DNA of 64,000 bases from JAFGRU01 sp016934985 (GCA_963665045.2 CAXXJQ010000003.1:806001-870000), one strand, 5' to 3'; shown: positions 15,652 through 25,539, counted from the first letter of the stretch. Notes: a model not told the origin generated them from the sequence alone. Made by a program: numbers and translations.

Positions 15652-18261
15652 ATGGCACAGAAAAATTTAGCAATGTGGGGAAAAAAGACGTTATTTTTCC
15701 TCGGAATGACAGTTCTTATGGGGGCTTTCATTTGCACTGGCTCTGTTTGTTTTGCCAAAAATGAAAGCGGTTCAGATTTAAATCGGATACTGTCCGTGGC
15801 CTTTGGTAATGATGGTGATGCCACAAAGGTTTTTATTGAAACGCAAGAGCCTGTCGGTTATCGCTATACTATCTATGATGCAACGGAACCATACCGGGTA
15901 ATTATCGACTTCCCCGGAATGAGTGTTGAAGGCTTGAACCTTCCCGAAAAAATTGAAAATGACAGTGTTAAGGAAATCCGTAGCTCAGTTCTTGATTTGA
16001 ATTCAGGCAAGGTGTGTAGACTTGAATTTTTTCTCAACAATACGGTTTCCTATGATGTCTTTACCCAAGGGAAAAATATTGGGGTGACATTTACTTCAGA
16101 TTCAAGTTCAGCCCAGGATAAGCAAATCGATTCCAATGTGGAAGGTTTTTCCGGCCAAGCCGTTCTGGCCTCAGCCAAAGAGTCTTCTCCTGAAGGGTTT
16201 TCGGCCAAAACGGTTGAGTCGATCACTGTTGAAAAGAACCGGGCTGTTTTTGATACTGATGGATTAATTGAGAAATACCGTCATTTCGGGTTAAAGAACC
16301 CTCAACGTCTTGTCTTGGATATATACGGCGTACAACCCGGCTTCCAGGATCGATCTTTTAAACTCGAGAGCGGTTTTGATCGGCTTCGGGTCGGGCCCTA
16401 TGGCGATAAGACGAGGTTTGTTTTTGATTCGACAGGAGGAAGCCTTCCCAGCTATGATATTCAGGAAAAAGGCAATCATTTGGTTGTCACCTGGGGTGAT
16501 GGAAACAATGAAACTTCAGTGGCTTATGATGACAGCGATAATAACGAACATCTTTCCATTAAAGCCATTGACTTTATGGTGGAAGATGGAAAGTCCCTAT
16601 TTGTTGTAACCCTTTCGAGACCCGGTGAACTGATTAATGCTGTAAAAAAAGGCAATATCGTTCGCTTTGGTGTCAAAGATGCCGATCTTTCCCGGCGTCA
16701 TCGCAGAGCCTTTGACAGCTCTTCTTTCCCAAGCGCTGTCCAAATGATCACACCCTACAGCGTTGTGCAGGGCGAAACAAAGGAGGTCCGTTTCGCGGCT
16801 GAATTAAAAGGAGATGTCCCCTATTCATTGGCGTTGCAAGGTGAAAAACTGGTATTTGAGGTCGAGAACGGCCCCTATGGGGCAACCGACCAGCCTCATC
16901 CCGCCGCTATGAAAGAGCAAATGGTTGTGGCCGTACCTGAGAAGGCTCCTGCGGCAGTTGGTTTTGACTCAGGTTATACAGTGCCAGCGTCCCAACCCAA
17001 GCCCCATGTAGTTGGTTTATCAACTAATATTCAAGAGGAAACCTTCGCGGAAAAGGTTTATTCCGGAGAAAAAATCTCCCTGGTTTTTGATGATGCGGAT
17101 ATTCGTAAAATCTTCAATCTGATCGGTGAAGTCAGTGACATGAACATTATTGTTGCTGAAGAAGTTAAAGGGACAATCAGTTTGCGCTTAATTGATGTTC
17201 CATGGGATCAGGCTCTTGATTTGGTAATGGAAACTAAAGAGTTGGGAATGCTTCAGGCCGGCAATGTAGTCCGTATCCTTCCCAAAAAACAGATCCGCTC
17301 CATGAACGAATCGAAATTTACGGCAGCACGGGCCATGGAAAAACTTGAGAATCTGTCGACGGAAGTAATTCCGGTCAGTTATACGGATCTCAAAAATATT
17401 GAAAAGCCGGTTAAGGAAATTCTTACCGAACGCGGCAATGTCACATTGGACAACCGTAACAAACAGATTATCGTTACTGATGTACCTTCCGTGCTTGGCG
17501 AAGTCAAAACCCTGGTTAAGATTCTCGATACTCCCGAACGTCAGGTCATGATTGAAGCACGTATTGTGGAAGCATCCTCGACTTTCAGCCGCCAGCTGGG
17601 TGTTAAGTGGGGGAATTCCTATACAAATGTTGCCGAAGAGGTGAGTTTTGACGTCGGGCTCGGCGGCAGTTTTCTCATTCCGCCCCCGGTGGCTGGATCT
17701 GTTGGGTCCGCAGGGCTTGGCTCAGGATTCAGTTTTGGTAATGTTTTCGGTATTAACAACCTGACCCTTGATTTGAGAATCTCAGCTCTGGAGTCCGCGG
17801 GGCATGGCAAAATTATTTCCAAGCCGCGAGTAGCCACCTTAAATGGTGAAACAGCCAAAATTGCCCAGGGGACCAGCATCCCTTATTCTACCGTTAGTGA
17901 CGAAGGGACCAAAACTGAATTTATTGATGCCAATCTTGAGCTGTTGGTAACCCCGGTTATCAACCCGGACAACACCATTATTCTCGAAATTAAGGCAACC
18001 AACAATCAGCCTTCTTCTGAATCCCCAGATTTATCTTCGGCTCCATCAATTGATAAAAAGGAAGCCCAAACGAAGATCTTGGTGCGTGATGGGGAAACAA
18101 CGGTTATTGGTGGTATCTTTGTCGAAAATGAAACATCCAGCCAGACCGGGGTCCCTCTATTAATGAGTGTTCCTGTTCTGGGGCACCTGTTCAAGTCAAC
18201 CTCAAAAAGTGTTGACCGGCGTGAGATGTTGATTTTCATTACTCCGAAAATTCTGGAATAA
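15652..18261 (+). CDS. pilQ: Type IV pilus outer-membrane secretin PilQ
   Basis: 869 residues with a signal peptide (about 1-36). Two AMIN peptidoglycan-binding domains lie in the N-terminal part (around residues 40-135 and 185-270), and a third AMIN-like stretch may follow. The STN/N0 domain (about 475-540, VFDDADIRKIFNLIGEVSDMN), an NolW-type N1 domain and the C-terminal secretin (GKIISKPRVATLNG, VPLLMSVPVLGHLF, LIFITPKIL) follow. It forms the gated pore for the pilus and is the last gene of the operon. It is somewhat longer than PilQ of Gammaproteobacteria because of the long AMIN region. Confidence 0.93.
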   Translation: MAQKNLAMWGKKTLFFLGMTVLMGAFICTGSVCFAKNESGSDLNRILSVAFGNDGDATKVFIETQEPVGYRYTIYDATEPYRVIIDFPGMSVEGLNLPEKIENDSVKEIRSSVLDLNSGKVCRLEFFLNNTVSYDVFTQGKNIGVTFTSDSSSAQDKQIDSNVEGFSGQAVLASAKESSPEGFSAKTVESITVEKNRAVFDTDGLIEKYRHFGLKNPQRLVLDIYGVQPGFQDRSFKLESGFDRLRVGPYGDKTRFVFDSTGGSLPSYDIQEKGNHLVVTWGDGNNETSVAYDDSDNNEHLSIKAIDFMVEDGKSLFVVTLSRPGELINAVKKGNIVRFGVKDADLSRRHRRAFDSSSFPSAVQMITPYSVVQGETKEVRFAAELKGDVPYSLALQGEKLVFEVENGPYGATDQPHPAAMKEQMVVAVPEKAPAAVGFDSGYTVPASQPKPHVVGLSTNIQEETFAEKVYSGEKISLVFDDADIRKIFNLIGEVSDMNIIVAEEVKGTISLRLIDVPWDQALDLVMETKELGMLQAGNVVRILPKKQIRSMNESKFTAARAMEKLENLSTEVIPVSYTDLKNIEKPVKEILTERGNVTLDNRNKQIIVTDVPSVLGEVKTLVKILDTPERQVMIEARIVEASSTFSRQLGVKWGNSYTNVAEEVSFDVGLGGSFLIPPPVAGSVGSAGLGSGFSFGNVFGINNLTLDLRISALESAGHGKIISKPRVATLNGETAKIAQGTSIPYSTVSDEGTKTEFIDANLELLVTPVINPDNTIILEIKATNNQPSSESPDLSSAPSIDKKEAQTKILVRDGETTVIGGIFVENETSSQTGVPLLMSVPVLGHLFKSTSKSVDRREMLIFITPKILE

Positions 18262-18318
18262 ATTGGATGGCAATGGCTGATTTGAATTGAAAATCGACCA
18301 AAAATCCGTGTATCCTTC

Positions 18319-18348
18319 AAAAGGACAGGCTAAAGCCTGTCCTTTTGT
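18319..18348 (+). terminator. Intrinsic terminator of the pil operon
   Basis: AAAAGGACAGGC (18319-18330) pairs with GCCTGTCCTTTT (18335-18346) around a TAAA loop. The arms carry A and T tails. Confidence 0.8.
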
Positions 18349-18377
18349 GTATTTAAATTATTTTTTATGGATAAGAA

Positions 18378-19538
18378 ATGCGTCTTAGATATTTAACGGC
18401 GGGAGAGTCTCATGGGCCGGGGTTGACGGCTTTGGTCGAAGGAATTCCGGCTAACCTGATGGTTGAAGCTGAGGACATCAATTTTTTTCTTGCACGGCGG
18501 CAAAAGGGTTATGGCCGTGGTGGCCGCATGCAGATTGAAAGGGACCGGGTTACTTTTCAATCTGGAGTTCGCTGGGGAAAAACCCTTGGTTCCCCCATTA
18601 CTCTTTGGATCAGCAATCGGGACTGGGAAAACTGGCAAGAAACCATGTCCCCCCAAAAGGGACATGAAGTCCCAAACGAAAGGGTCACCCGGCCTCGACC
18701 GGGGCACGCTGATTTAGCTGGAGTTATCAAATATCGCCAGGATGATGTGCGCAATATTCTTGAGCGGTCAAGCGCCAGAGAAACCGCCGCTCGGGTTGCC
18801 GTGGGAGGCCTTTGCCAGAAATTTCTGAGAGAATTTGGGATCGAAATAATCTGTTATGTTACCGAAATTGGAGGGGTGGCTGTCCCGGACGCGGCTCCCG
18901 ATTATGGCGAAAGAAAAATCCGAAGCGAGGTGTCTTCTTGCCGCACTTTCGATGCCGAGGCTGAGAAAACAATGATTGCCAGGATCGACCAAGCCAAAGC
19001 TGCGGGTGACTCTTTGGGGGGTGTAGTGGAAGTGGTTGCCTTGGGTGTGCCGGTAGGTTTGGGGAGCCATGTCCAATGGGACCGCCGTCTGGATGCCCGC
19101 CTGGCGGCGGCGGTTATGAGCATTCAGGCTTTCAAAGGGGTTGAAATTGGGGCCGGTTTTGCGAACGCTCGGGCTCCAGGTTCAAAAGTACATGATGAAA
19201 TCGGTTATGAAAAGGGTCGTTTTGTTCGGTTTTCCAACCGGGCCGGCGGTCTGGAAGGGGGTATGAGCACCGGTGAACCGATTGTCGTTCGGGGGGCCAT
19301 GAAACCCATTCCCACGCTCTACTCTCCGTTAAAAACCGTGGATATTAAAACCAAAGAAGTATTTGAGGCGTCTGTCGAACGATCCGATGTTTGTGCCGTT
19401 CCTGCCGCAGCCGTAACCGCTGAAGCTATGGTCGCTATAGAGGTGGCCACAGCCGTTCTTGAAAAATTCGGCGGGGATTGTATGGAAGAAGTCCTTGAAA
19501 ATTATAGCCAATACCAGAAATATGTTGCCGGTTTATAA
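18378..19538 (+). CDS. aroC: Chorismate synthase
   Basis: 386 residues. It makes chorismate from 5-enolpyruvylshikimate-3-phosphate using reduced FMN. Family signatures are present: GESHGPGLTALVEGIP, GRGGRMQIE, RPGHADL, RSSARETAARVA and GGISTG-like GGLEGGMSTG. It begins a shikimate cluster and overlaps aroK by 17 bp. Confidence 0.95.
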   Translation: MRLRYLTAGESHGPGLTALVEGIPANLMVEAEDINFFLARRQKGYGRGGRMQIERDRVTFQSGVRWGKTLGSPITLWISNRDWENWQETMSPQKGHEVPNERVTRPRPGHADLAGVIKYRQDDVRNILERSSARETAARVAVGGLCQKFLREFGIEIICYVTEIGGVAVPDAAPDYGERKIRSEVSSCRTFDAEAEKTMIARIDQAKAAGDSLGGVVEVVALGVPVGLGSHVQWDRRLDARLAAAVMSIQAFKGVEIGAGFANARAPGSKVHDEIGYEKGRFVRFSNRAGGLEGGMSTGEPIVVRGAMKPIPTLYSPLKTVDIKTKEVFEASVERSDVCAVPAAAVTAEAMVAIEVATAVLEKFGGDCMEEVLENYSQYQKYVAGL

Positions 19539-20052
19539 AAATATTATCCTTACCGGTTTTATGGGAGCTGGAAAAACTACAGTTGGTCGGATCCTGGCTC
19601 AAAGCTGCGGATTCGAGTTTATGGATATTGACCAAATAATCGTTGCTTCGCAAGGGAAGCCGATTAAAGATATTTTTGCCGAGGAAGGTGAAGAGGCTTT
19701 TCGAAACTATGAAACTGAGGCACTTCTGTCACTCCAGAATGTCTCAGAGGCTGTTATTGCAACTGGTGGCGGCATTATTCTGCGTTCTGAAAATCGCCAG
19801 GTTCTAAAACAGATGGGGCTTGTGGTTTACTTGCGGGCTTCTTTTGAGACTCTTCTTAAAAGGGTGTCACAGTCCGATCAGCGCCCCCTCGCAGACCTTT
19901 CAACGGGAACAGAACGTTTGAAAGGGCTTCTTGACAGCCGTGTAAGTTTGTATGAACAGGCTGATATTGTTGCTGACACAGATGATTTGGACAGTAGACA
20001 GGTCGCGGACTATATTTTAGACAGGTTGAAAAAGGTGGCCGGGAGTGATTGA
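19522..20052 (+). CDS. aroK: Shikimate kinase
   Basis: About 176 residues. P-loop GFMGAGKTTVG, shikimate-binding FMDIDQ and the GGG in ATGGGI, and the lid motif SDQRPLAD are all present. It phosphorylates shikimate at the 3-OH. The ATG at 19522 overlaps the end of aroC; a longer upstream frame inside aroC is not needed. It overlaps aroB by 8 bp, indicating one transcript. Confidence 0.93.
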   Translation: MLPVYKNIILTGFMGAGKTTVGRILAQSCGFEFMDIDQIIVASQGKPIKDIFAEEGEEAFRNYETEALLSLQNVSEAVIATGGGIILRSENRQVLKQMGLVVYLRASFETLLKRVSQSDQRPLADLSTGTERLKGLLDSRVSLYEQADIVADTDDLDSRQVADYILDRLKKVAGSD

Positions 20053-21124
20053 CAAACTGACTGTACCTCTTGGTGAACGGAGCTATCCCATCATTATCGG
20101 CAGCGGCAATCTCCAGGCTTTGGGAGGAGAACTGGCGGCCGCAGGTTTCTCACCCCGGGTAGCTTTGGTCACCAATACGACGGTTTCCGCCCTTTATGGG
20201 GCGGAGGTGGAAAAATCCCTCCGAAATAACGGTTTCAAAGTCACCCCCGTTTGCCTTCCAGATGGCGAAGAATATAAAACTACGGAAACCGTCAATTCCA
20301 TTTACGATATACTAATCCGAGAAGAGTTTGACCGTACTTCGGGTATTATCGCTCTTGGCGGAGGTGTGGTTGGAGACATTGCCGGTTTTGCCGCGGCGAC
20401 TTTTCTTCGGGGAATTTCCTACGTCCAGGTGCCAACAACCCTCCTTTCCCAGGTAGATAGTTCCGTAGGGGGGAAAACAGGTGTCAATCATCCCCTCGGG
20501 AAAAATCTCATCGGTGCTTTTTATCAACCCTGCATGGTTTTTATCGATGTTGACACTCTGAAAACATTGCCCTACCGTGAATTTTCCGCCGGCATGGCCG
20601 AAGTTTTTAAATATGGCATGGTCTGGGATGAAAAGTTTTTTTCCTGGATTCAAGAGCACCGGAAGAGGTTGGCTTGCCTTGAGTCAAAGGTTCTTATTTC
20701 CTGTATCAAAAGGGCATGCGCGATAAAAGCAGAAATTGTCGGAGCCGACGAAAAGGAAGCAGGACTCAGGGCTATTCTCAACTTTGGCCATACTCTCGGG
20801 CATGCCGTTGAAAATTTGTCAGGATACGGTGAATTTCGCCATGGCGAAGCTGTTGCCATCGGGATGCTCAGCGCGGCGCAGGCTTCACAAAAATTGGGCC
20901 TCTGTTCCAAGGAACAGGTCGGTATTTTGAAAGCGTTGCTGGAATGCTTTCATCTGCCCACGGGCCTTCCTTCCTTCCCGATGGAAGAATATTTGATTGC
21001 CATGAAACGGGACAAAAAGAACCGGAAGGGTATTTTGAGAATGGTTCTGAACAAGGGGATCGGGAGTTATAAGATCACGGAAATTTCTGATCCTGAAGCC
21101 TTTTTCAAGCCATTTTTTGATTAA
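20045..21124 (+). CDS. aroB: 3-dehydroquinate synthase
   Basis: 359 residues. NAD- and metal-dependent cyclisation of DAHP to 3-dehydroquinate. The NAD-binding GGGVVGDIAGFAAATFLRGI region, the metal ligands in ILNFGHTLGHAVE and in FRHGEAVAIGM, and the SSVGGKTGVNHP loop are intact. The start is a GTG overlapping aroK. Confidence 0.95.
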   Translation: MIDKLTVPLGERSYPIIIGSGNLQALGGELAAAGFSPRVALVTNTTVSALYGAEVEKSLRNNGFKVTPVCLPDGEEYKTTETVNSIYDILIREEFDRTSGIIALGGGVVGDIAGFAAATFLRGISYVQVPTTLLSQVDSSVGGKTGVNHPLGKNLIGAFYQPCMVFIDVDTLKTLPYREFSAGMAEVFKYGMVWDEKFFSWIQEHRKRLACLESKVLISCIKRACAIKAEIVGADEKEAGLRAILNFGHTLGHAVENLSGYGEFRHGEAVAIGMLSAAQASQKLGLCSKEQVGILKALLECFHLPTGLPSFPMEEYLIAMKRDKKNRKGILRMVLNKGIGSYKITEISDPEAFFKPFFD

Positions 21125-21282
21125 AAGAGCTAATCCCTTAACAAAAGCTCAATTTCTGAATATCTATGGTTTTTTACCTTTCTATTTCCTGTTATATTAA
21201 GAAAAATATTAATTAATTTCAGAAGGATTTTTTTGACTTGCTTTGGACTATTTCGCTTTAACGGATTGCGAATGGTTGAAAA

Positions 21283-21639
21283 ATGACGGATAAAAAAAAC
21301 GGATCTGATTCTGTTGCTCTTTTTGAAACTGCTACCTTAGCTGAGATTTTTATCAAACAAGGGCATCTGAAAAAGGGGCTTGATATCTATCGCAAGCTGG
21401 GCCGTTTTGAGCCGAACAATCCTCGTTACCAGGAAAAAATAATTGAGCTGGCAGCCAGAATAGAAAAGGAGGGTCCCGTTGCCGATGGCGCCAAAAATGC
21501 TCCCGGTCCCGGGACTCTGCCCGCGAAGGAAGGTGTCAACAAGGAAGGTCAAGTTGTTTTCAAAGAACAAGACCGTGTTCTCGAAACTTTGAATAAGTGG
21601 CTAATTGCAATCAGGAAGAGGAAAAAACATGTTCAATAA
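21283..21639 (+). CDS. Small TPR-like protein preceding a roadblock protein
   Basis: 118 residues. The first half contains one tetratricopeptide-like helix pair (AEIFIKQGHLKKGLDIYRKLGRFEPNNPRYQEKI). A Gly/Pro/Lys-rich linker and a basic C-terminal helix (KWLIAIRKRKKH) follow. Its end overlaps the start of the roadblock gene by 11 bp, which implies coupled translation and a shared function. No enzyme motif is present. The pairing suggests an adaptor for an MglB-like protein and a small GTPase, which is inference. Confidence 0.65.
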   Translation: MTDKKNGSDSVALFETATLAEIFIKQGHLKKGLDIYRKLGRFEPNNPRYQEKIIELAARIEKEGPVADGAKNAPGPGTLPAKEGVNKEGQVVFKEQDRVLETLNKWLIAIRKRKKHVQ

Positions 21640-21988
21640 AATTCTCGATTCAATTGTTGAAGAAACAGGTGGCGGAATCGGTGCAATTCTTATGGGCTAT
21701 GACGGTATTGCCATTGAGCAGGTTTCCCGTGACGTGGAAGGTTTGGACCTGAGCCTCGTGACTGTTGAGTTTGTCAGTGCTCTGCAAGAAATCAGAAAAG
21801 CCGTGGAGATCTTGAAGCTCGGCAATCTTGAAGAAGTCACCATTAAAACCGATAAATTTCAGACTATAGTCCGTGTTTTAAACCAGGAATATTTTATTGC
21901 CCTTACGGTCGATGATCAAGGCAATCTCGGCAAGGGCCGTTATTTGTTAAGCCGCGAAAAAAACAATCTTCTTGCGGCGTTGGGTTGA
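21629..21988 (+). CDS. Roadblock/LC7 domain protein (MglB-like)
   Basis: About 119 residues forming a single Roadblock/LC7 domain (ETGGGIGAILMGYDGIAIEQ, LEEVTIKTDKFQTIVRVL). Bacterial roadblock proteins such as MglB regulate Ras-like GTPases that set cell polarity or motility. No GTPase is in the window. The start at 21629 follows GGAAGAGG. It sits in the shikimate/acc gene string between the TPR-like gene and aroQ. Confidence 0.82.
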   Translation: MFNKILDSIVEETGGGIGAILMGYDGIAIEQVSRDVEGLDLSLVTVEFVSALQEIRKAVEILKLGNLEEVTIKTDKFQTIVRVLNQEYFIALTVDDQGNLGKGRYLLSREKNNLLAALG

Positions 21989-22003
21989 TGGTCGGGGCAG
22001 GAT

Positions 22004-22447
22004 ATGAAAATTTTTGTCATTAACGGTCCGAACTTGAACCTGTTGGGCGTTAGGGAACCCGGCGTCTATGGTTCTTTGACCCTTGGCGATATTGAACAGG
22101 AAATGATAAATGTGGCCTCCGAACTTAGGGTTGATTTGAATTTTTTTCAGTCCAACCATGAAGGGGAAATTATCGACCGGATCCATTCGGCCGTCGCAGA
22201 ACAATGCGCCGGGATTATCATCAATCCCGGGGCTTATACGCACACCAGCATCGCCATTCGGGATGCCGTTGCGGGCGTCGCAATTCCTACGGTTGAGGTT
22301 CACCTCACCAATATTCATGCTCGCGAATCTTTTCGCTCCCATTCCTATTTGGCTCCGGTGGCCCTTGGCCAAATCAACGGTCTGGGGCCCGCCGGGTACC
22401 TTCTCGCGCTTCAAGGGCTTGTTTCAGTTCTCAGGGCGAAACAGTGA
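22004..22447 (+). CDS. aroQ: Type II 3-dehydroquinate dehydratase
   Basis: 147 residues, the small dodecameric class. Catalytic features are the Tyr in REPGVYGS, NPGAYTHTS, and the His in VEVHLTNIHARESFR. It dehydrates 3-dehydroquinate to 3-dehydroshikimate. It overlaps the next gene by 4 bp. Confidence 0.95.
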   Translation: MKIFVINGPNLNLLGVREPGVYGSLTLGDIEQEMINVASELRVDLNFFQSNHEGEIIDRIHSAVAEQCAGIIINPGAYTHTSIAIRDAVAGVAIPTVEVHLTNIHARESFRSHSYLAPVALGQINGLGPAGYLLALQGLVSVLRAKQ

Positions 22448-23520
22448 CTTCTGAAAGGATTCATAAGCTCAGAAAAATATTAGATGACTTGTCTCTGGAT
22501 GCGATCCTTTTTACTCACCCGCCCAATATCCGTTATTTTTGCGGTTTTACCGGGAGTGAAGGTGTTTTAGTTGTAGACTTGACCGCAACCTTTTTCCTGA
22601 CCGATTCCCGGTATACCCAACAGGCCCGCGGGGAGGTTTTTTCCGACAATATTCGCGAGTATAAGGTCCGAGAGGATGAAATCCAATCCTTGTTGAAGGA
22701 GAGACCGGCGCGTCGGGTCGGTTTTGAGGCCGATTTTCTGGCATTCGGAAAAGTCAGGAAGCTTGAAGAAAAAACTGCCGGGGAAGTAGAGTGGGTGCCC
22801 CTGGGGGCGGAAATCCGCTCGTTGCGTGGTGAGAAAAATATTCAGGAAATTGACAAGATCCGCCATGCAGCCGGATTGAATTTTAGTGCATTTGAGGAGG
22901 TACTTCCCTTAATTAAGCCGGGCAAAAGCGAGCGGGAAGTGGCTTTGGCCCTGGAGTTCGCTTTAAAAAAACTGGGCGGTGAGGAAAAGGCCTTTGATTT
23001 TATCGTTGCCTCTGGTTTTCGTGGGGCACTTCCCCACGGGATAGCGTCAGAAAAAAAAATTTGTTTTGGGGAGTTGGTCACCATTGATTTTGGCATACGC
23101 TGGGAAGGTTATCATTCCGATGAAACCATCACGGTTGCTGTTGGCCAAGTGCCTGATAAGCTTGAGGCAGTCTTTGATACGGTTCTGGCGGCTCACGATA
23201 GGGCTATTGAAAAAATCCGTCCAGGGATGTCTCTTCGGGAAATTGATGGGTTTGCCCGGCAATACATTGTGGACAATGGTTTCGGAGATTACTTCGGTCA
23301 TGGGTTGGGGCATGGGGTTGGGCTGGAAGTTCACGAGTATCCCGTTTTGTCTCCCCGTTCCGAAGATGTGGCAGTGGAAGGGATGGTGGTTACCGTCGAG
23401 CCGGGCGTTTATATCCCCGAGGTCGGGGGTGTAAGGATCGAGGATATGATTCTGATTACCTCTGATGGCTGTGAGGTGCTTACCAGAATTCCGAAGAACA
23501 TGCGTATTCTTTCCCTTTGA
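22444..23520 (+). CDS. pepP: Xaa-Pro peptidase (M24B family)
   Basis: 358 residues. An N-terminal creatinase-like domain (THPPNIRYFCGFTGSEG) precedes the pita-bread metallopeptidase domain, whose metal ligands are visible in TIDFGIRWEGYHSDET, GHGLGHGVGLEVHE, TVEPGVYIP and GVRIEDM. It cleaves X-Pro peptides in the cytoplasm; whether aminopeptidase P or prolidase cannot be told. The GTG start overlaps aroQ. This gene sits between aroQ and accB in several related genomes, as I recall. Confidence 0.88.
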   Translation: MTSERIHKLRKILDDLSLDAILFTHPPNIRYFCGFTGSEGVLVVDLTATFFLTDSRYTQQARGEVFSDNIREYKVREDEIQSLLKERPARRVGFEADFLAFGKVRKLEEKTAGEVEWVPLGAEIRSLRGEKNIQEIDKIRHAAGLNFSAFEEVLPLIKPGKSEREVALALEFALKKLGGEEKAFDFIVASGFRGALPHGIASEKKICFGELVTIDFGIRWEGYHSDETITVAVGQVPDKLEAVFDTVLAAHDRAIEKIRPGMSLREIDGFARQYIVDNGFGDYFGHGLGHGVGLEVHEYPVLSPRSEDVAVEGMVVTVEPGVYIPEVGGVRIEDMILITSDGCEVLTRIPKNMRILSL

Positions 23521-23589
23521 ACAGTTACTTAAAGTGATTAAAAACCAGAAAAGAAGGAACGTCCGGATTTGGATGAGGAGGAAGTCTTA

Positions 23590-24072
23590 ATGGATGTGAA
23601 AGAACTGAAAAAAATTATAGACATGGTCACGGATACCGACATTGTCGAGTTTGAAATGGAGAACTCCGATCAGAAAATCGTTATCCGGCGGGGTCGTTTG
23701 GCTGGAGATATCTCGGTTGGTTACAAGTCTGCCGTTCAGGCGGAGCAGGTGGCTGTTGCTGCCACTTCCCCACCTGGTCAGGAAATCCCTCCACAGACCG
23801 TTGCTACTGCCGTGGAAGGAACAAAAGACGGTCTAGAGAAAATCAAATCTCCGATTGTCGGGACTTTTTATCGTGCTCCTTCGCCTGATTCTCCTTCCTA
23901 CGTGGAGGTGGGGGACGTGGTTGAAAAAGGCCAGGTTTTTTGCATTGTCGAAGCCATGAAGTTGATGAATGAAATAGAGGCTGAGTTCAAATGCCGGGTC
24001 AAGGAGATTTTAAAAGAGAATGCTCAGCCCGTAGAGTTTGGCGATATCCTTTTTCATGTCGAAAGGATTTAG
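23590..24072 (+). CDS. accB: Biotin carboxyl carrier protein of acetyl-CoA carboxylase
   Basis: About 160 residues. An N-terminal helix (KELKKIIDMVTDTDIVEFE), a Pro/Ala/Gln-rich linker, and a C-terminal biotinyl domain with EAMKLMNE, where Lys124 is the biotinylation site. It shuttles carboxyl groups from AccC to AccAD in fatty-acid synthesis. The ATG at 23590 follows GGAGGAAG; the upstream in-frame TTG is unlikely. Confidence 0.94.
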   Translation: MDVKELKKIIDMVTDTDIVEFEMENSDQKIVIRRGRLAGDISVGYKSAVQAEQVAVAATSPPGQEIPPQTVATAVEGTKDGLEKIKSPIVGTFYRAPSPDSPSYVEVGDVVEKGQVFCIVEAMKLMNEIEAEFKCRVKEILKENAQPVEFGDILFHVERI

Positions 24073-24162
24073 GCTTTCCTGCTTCTGGGGAGATTTTTGG
24101 AACATTTCTCTGGGCAAAAGCTTCTTTCTGCTATCAATTGAATTTTTGGAAGAGAAACTCGT

Positions 24163-25503
24163 ATGTTTCATAAGGTATTGATTGCCAACCGAGGAGAGAT
24201 CGCCCTGCGGATAATCAGGGCTTGTAAAGAGCTTGGAATCGAGACTGTTGCTGTGCACTCGGATGTTGATGCCGATTCGCTGCATGTAAAATTGGCGGAC
24301 GAAAGTATTTGTATCGGGCCGGCCAGGAGCGCTGACAGCTACCTGAATATCAAGGCGATTATCAGTGCTGCAGAAGTGACGGATGCGGATGCCATCCATC
24401 CAGGCTACGGTTTCTTGGCGGAAAATGCAGATTTCGCGGAAATCTGCGATCAGTGCGGGATAGTATTTATCGGCCCGACACCTCAAAACATGCGCCAAAT
24501 GGGGGATAAGATCAGAGCCCGGAAAACGGTCATCGATGTCGGTGTGCCTATCCTTCCCGGCACAAAAGACGGGATCAGCTCGGTTGAGGAGGCGCAGAAG
24601 GTTGCGGCGGAGATCGGTTACCCGGTCATCATTAAGGCAGCAGCCGGTGGCGGAGGCCGGGGCATGAAAGTGGTTCATTCTCCGCCCGCTCTTCCCAATG
24701 CATTTGCTGCGGCTCGTTCTGAGGCTCTGGCGGGGTTTGGCAATCCTGAAGTTTTTATAGAAAAATTTTGTCTGCGCCCGCGCCATGTTGAGGTGCAAAT
24801 TCTCGCCGACAAACATGGCAACGTCATACATCTCGGCGAGAGGGACTGTTCCATCCAAAGACGTCATCAGAAACTGATCGAGGAATCTCCCTGCCCCGTA
24901 ATAACTCCCGAGTTGCGGCAAAAAATGGGGGATGCCGCTGTTGCCGCGGCCAAGGCCGTAAATTACTGCAGCGTCGGCACGGTGGAGTTTCTGCTTGATG
25001 AAGACCACAATTTTTATTTTATGGAAATGAATACCCGGGTACAGGTCGAGCATCCCGTTACCGAAATGGTCACGGGGGTTGATATCGTTCGTGAGCAAAT
25101 ATACTCTGCTGCCGGCCATCCTCTTCGTTATCGGCAGGAGGATATTAAGTTCAGCGGCCATTCCATCGAATGCCGGGTTAACGCGGAAGATCCGGTGCGG
25201 TTTACCCCTTCGCCCGGAAAAATCGATGGTTATCATCCACCTGGCGGGTTGGGTGTTCGGGTCGAAAGCGCTATTTATGACCAATATACCGTGCTTCCGT
25301 ATTACGATTCTATGATTGCCAAACTGATTGTCCACGCCGAAAATCGGGAAGAAGCCATCAAAAGAATGTCCCGGGCTCTCGACGAGTACATCATTGAAGG
25401 GATAAAAACCACCATTCCTTTCCACAAACGCATTATGGAAAGCCGCGAATTCCAGGAAGGGGATGTCGACACCGGTTTCCTGGAAAGATTCCATTTCGAT
25501 TAG
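24163..25503 (+). CDS. accC: Biotin carboxylase subunit of acetyl-CoA carboxylase
   Basis: 446 residues, the usual length. The N-terminal FHKVLIANRGEIALRIIRAC, the ATP-grasp loop AAAGGGGRGMKVV, biotin-carboxylase motifs ERDCSIQRRHQK and MEMNTRVQVEHPVTEM are all present. It carboxylates biotin on AccB with ATP and bicarbonate. It lies 90 bp after accB and ends at a terminator, closing the string of genes. Confidence 0.96.
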   Translation: MFHKVLIANRGEIALRIIRACKELGIETVAVHSDVDADSLHVKLADESICIGPARSADSYLNIKAIISAAEVTDADAIHPGYGFLAENADFAEICDQCGIVFIGPTPQNMRQMGDKIRARKTVIDVGVPILPGTKDGISSVEEAQKVAAEIGYPVIIKAAAGGGGRGMKVVHSPPALPNAFAAARSEALAGFGNPEVFIEKFCLRPRHVEVQILADKHGNVIHLGERDCSIQRRHQKLIEESPCPVITPELRQKMGDAAVAAAKAVNYCSVGTVEFLLDEDHNFYFMEMNTRVQVEHPVTEMVTGVDIVREQIYSAAGHPLRYRQEDIKFSGHSIECRVNAEDPVRFTPSPGKIDGYHPPGGLGVRVESAIYDQYTVLPYYDSMIAKLIVHAENREEAIKRMSRALDEYIIEGIKTTIPFHKRIMESREFQEGDVDTGFLERFHFD

Positions 25504-25539
25504 TTGAAATTTTCGTAGTGTTCAGCAGGACTAAAATAG

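Noticed and set aside
24010..25494. 494-codon minus-strand open frame opposite accC
   Set aside because: Shadow of biotin carboxylase, whose motifs are complete on the plus strand.
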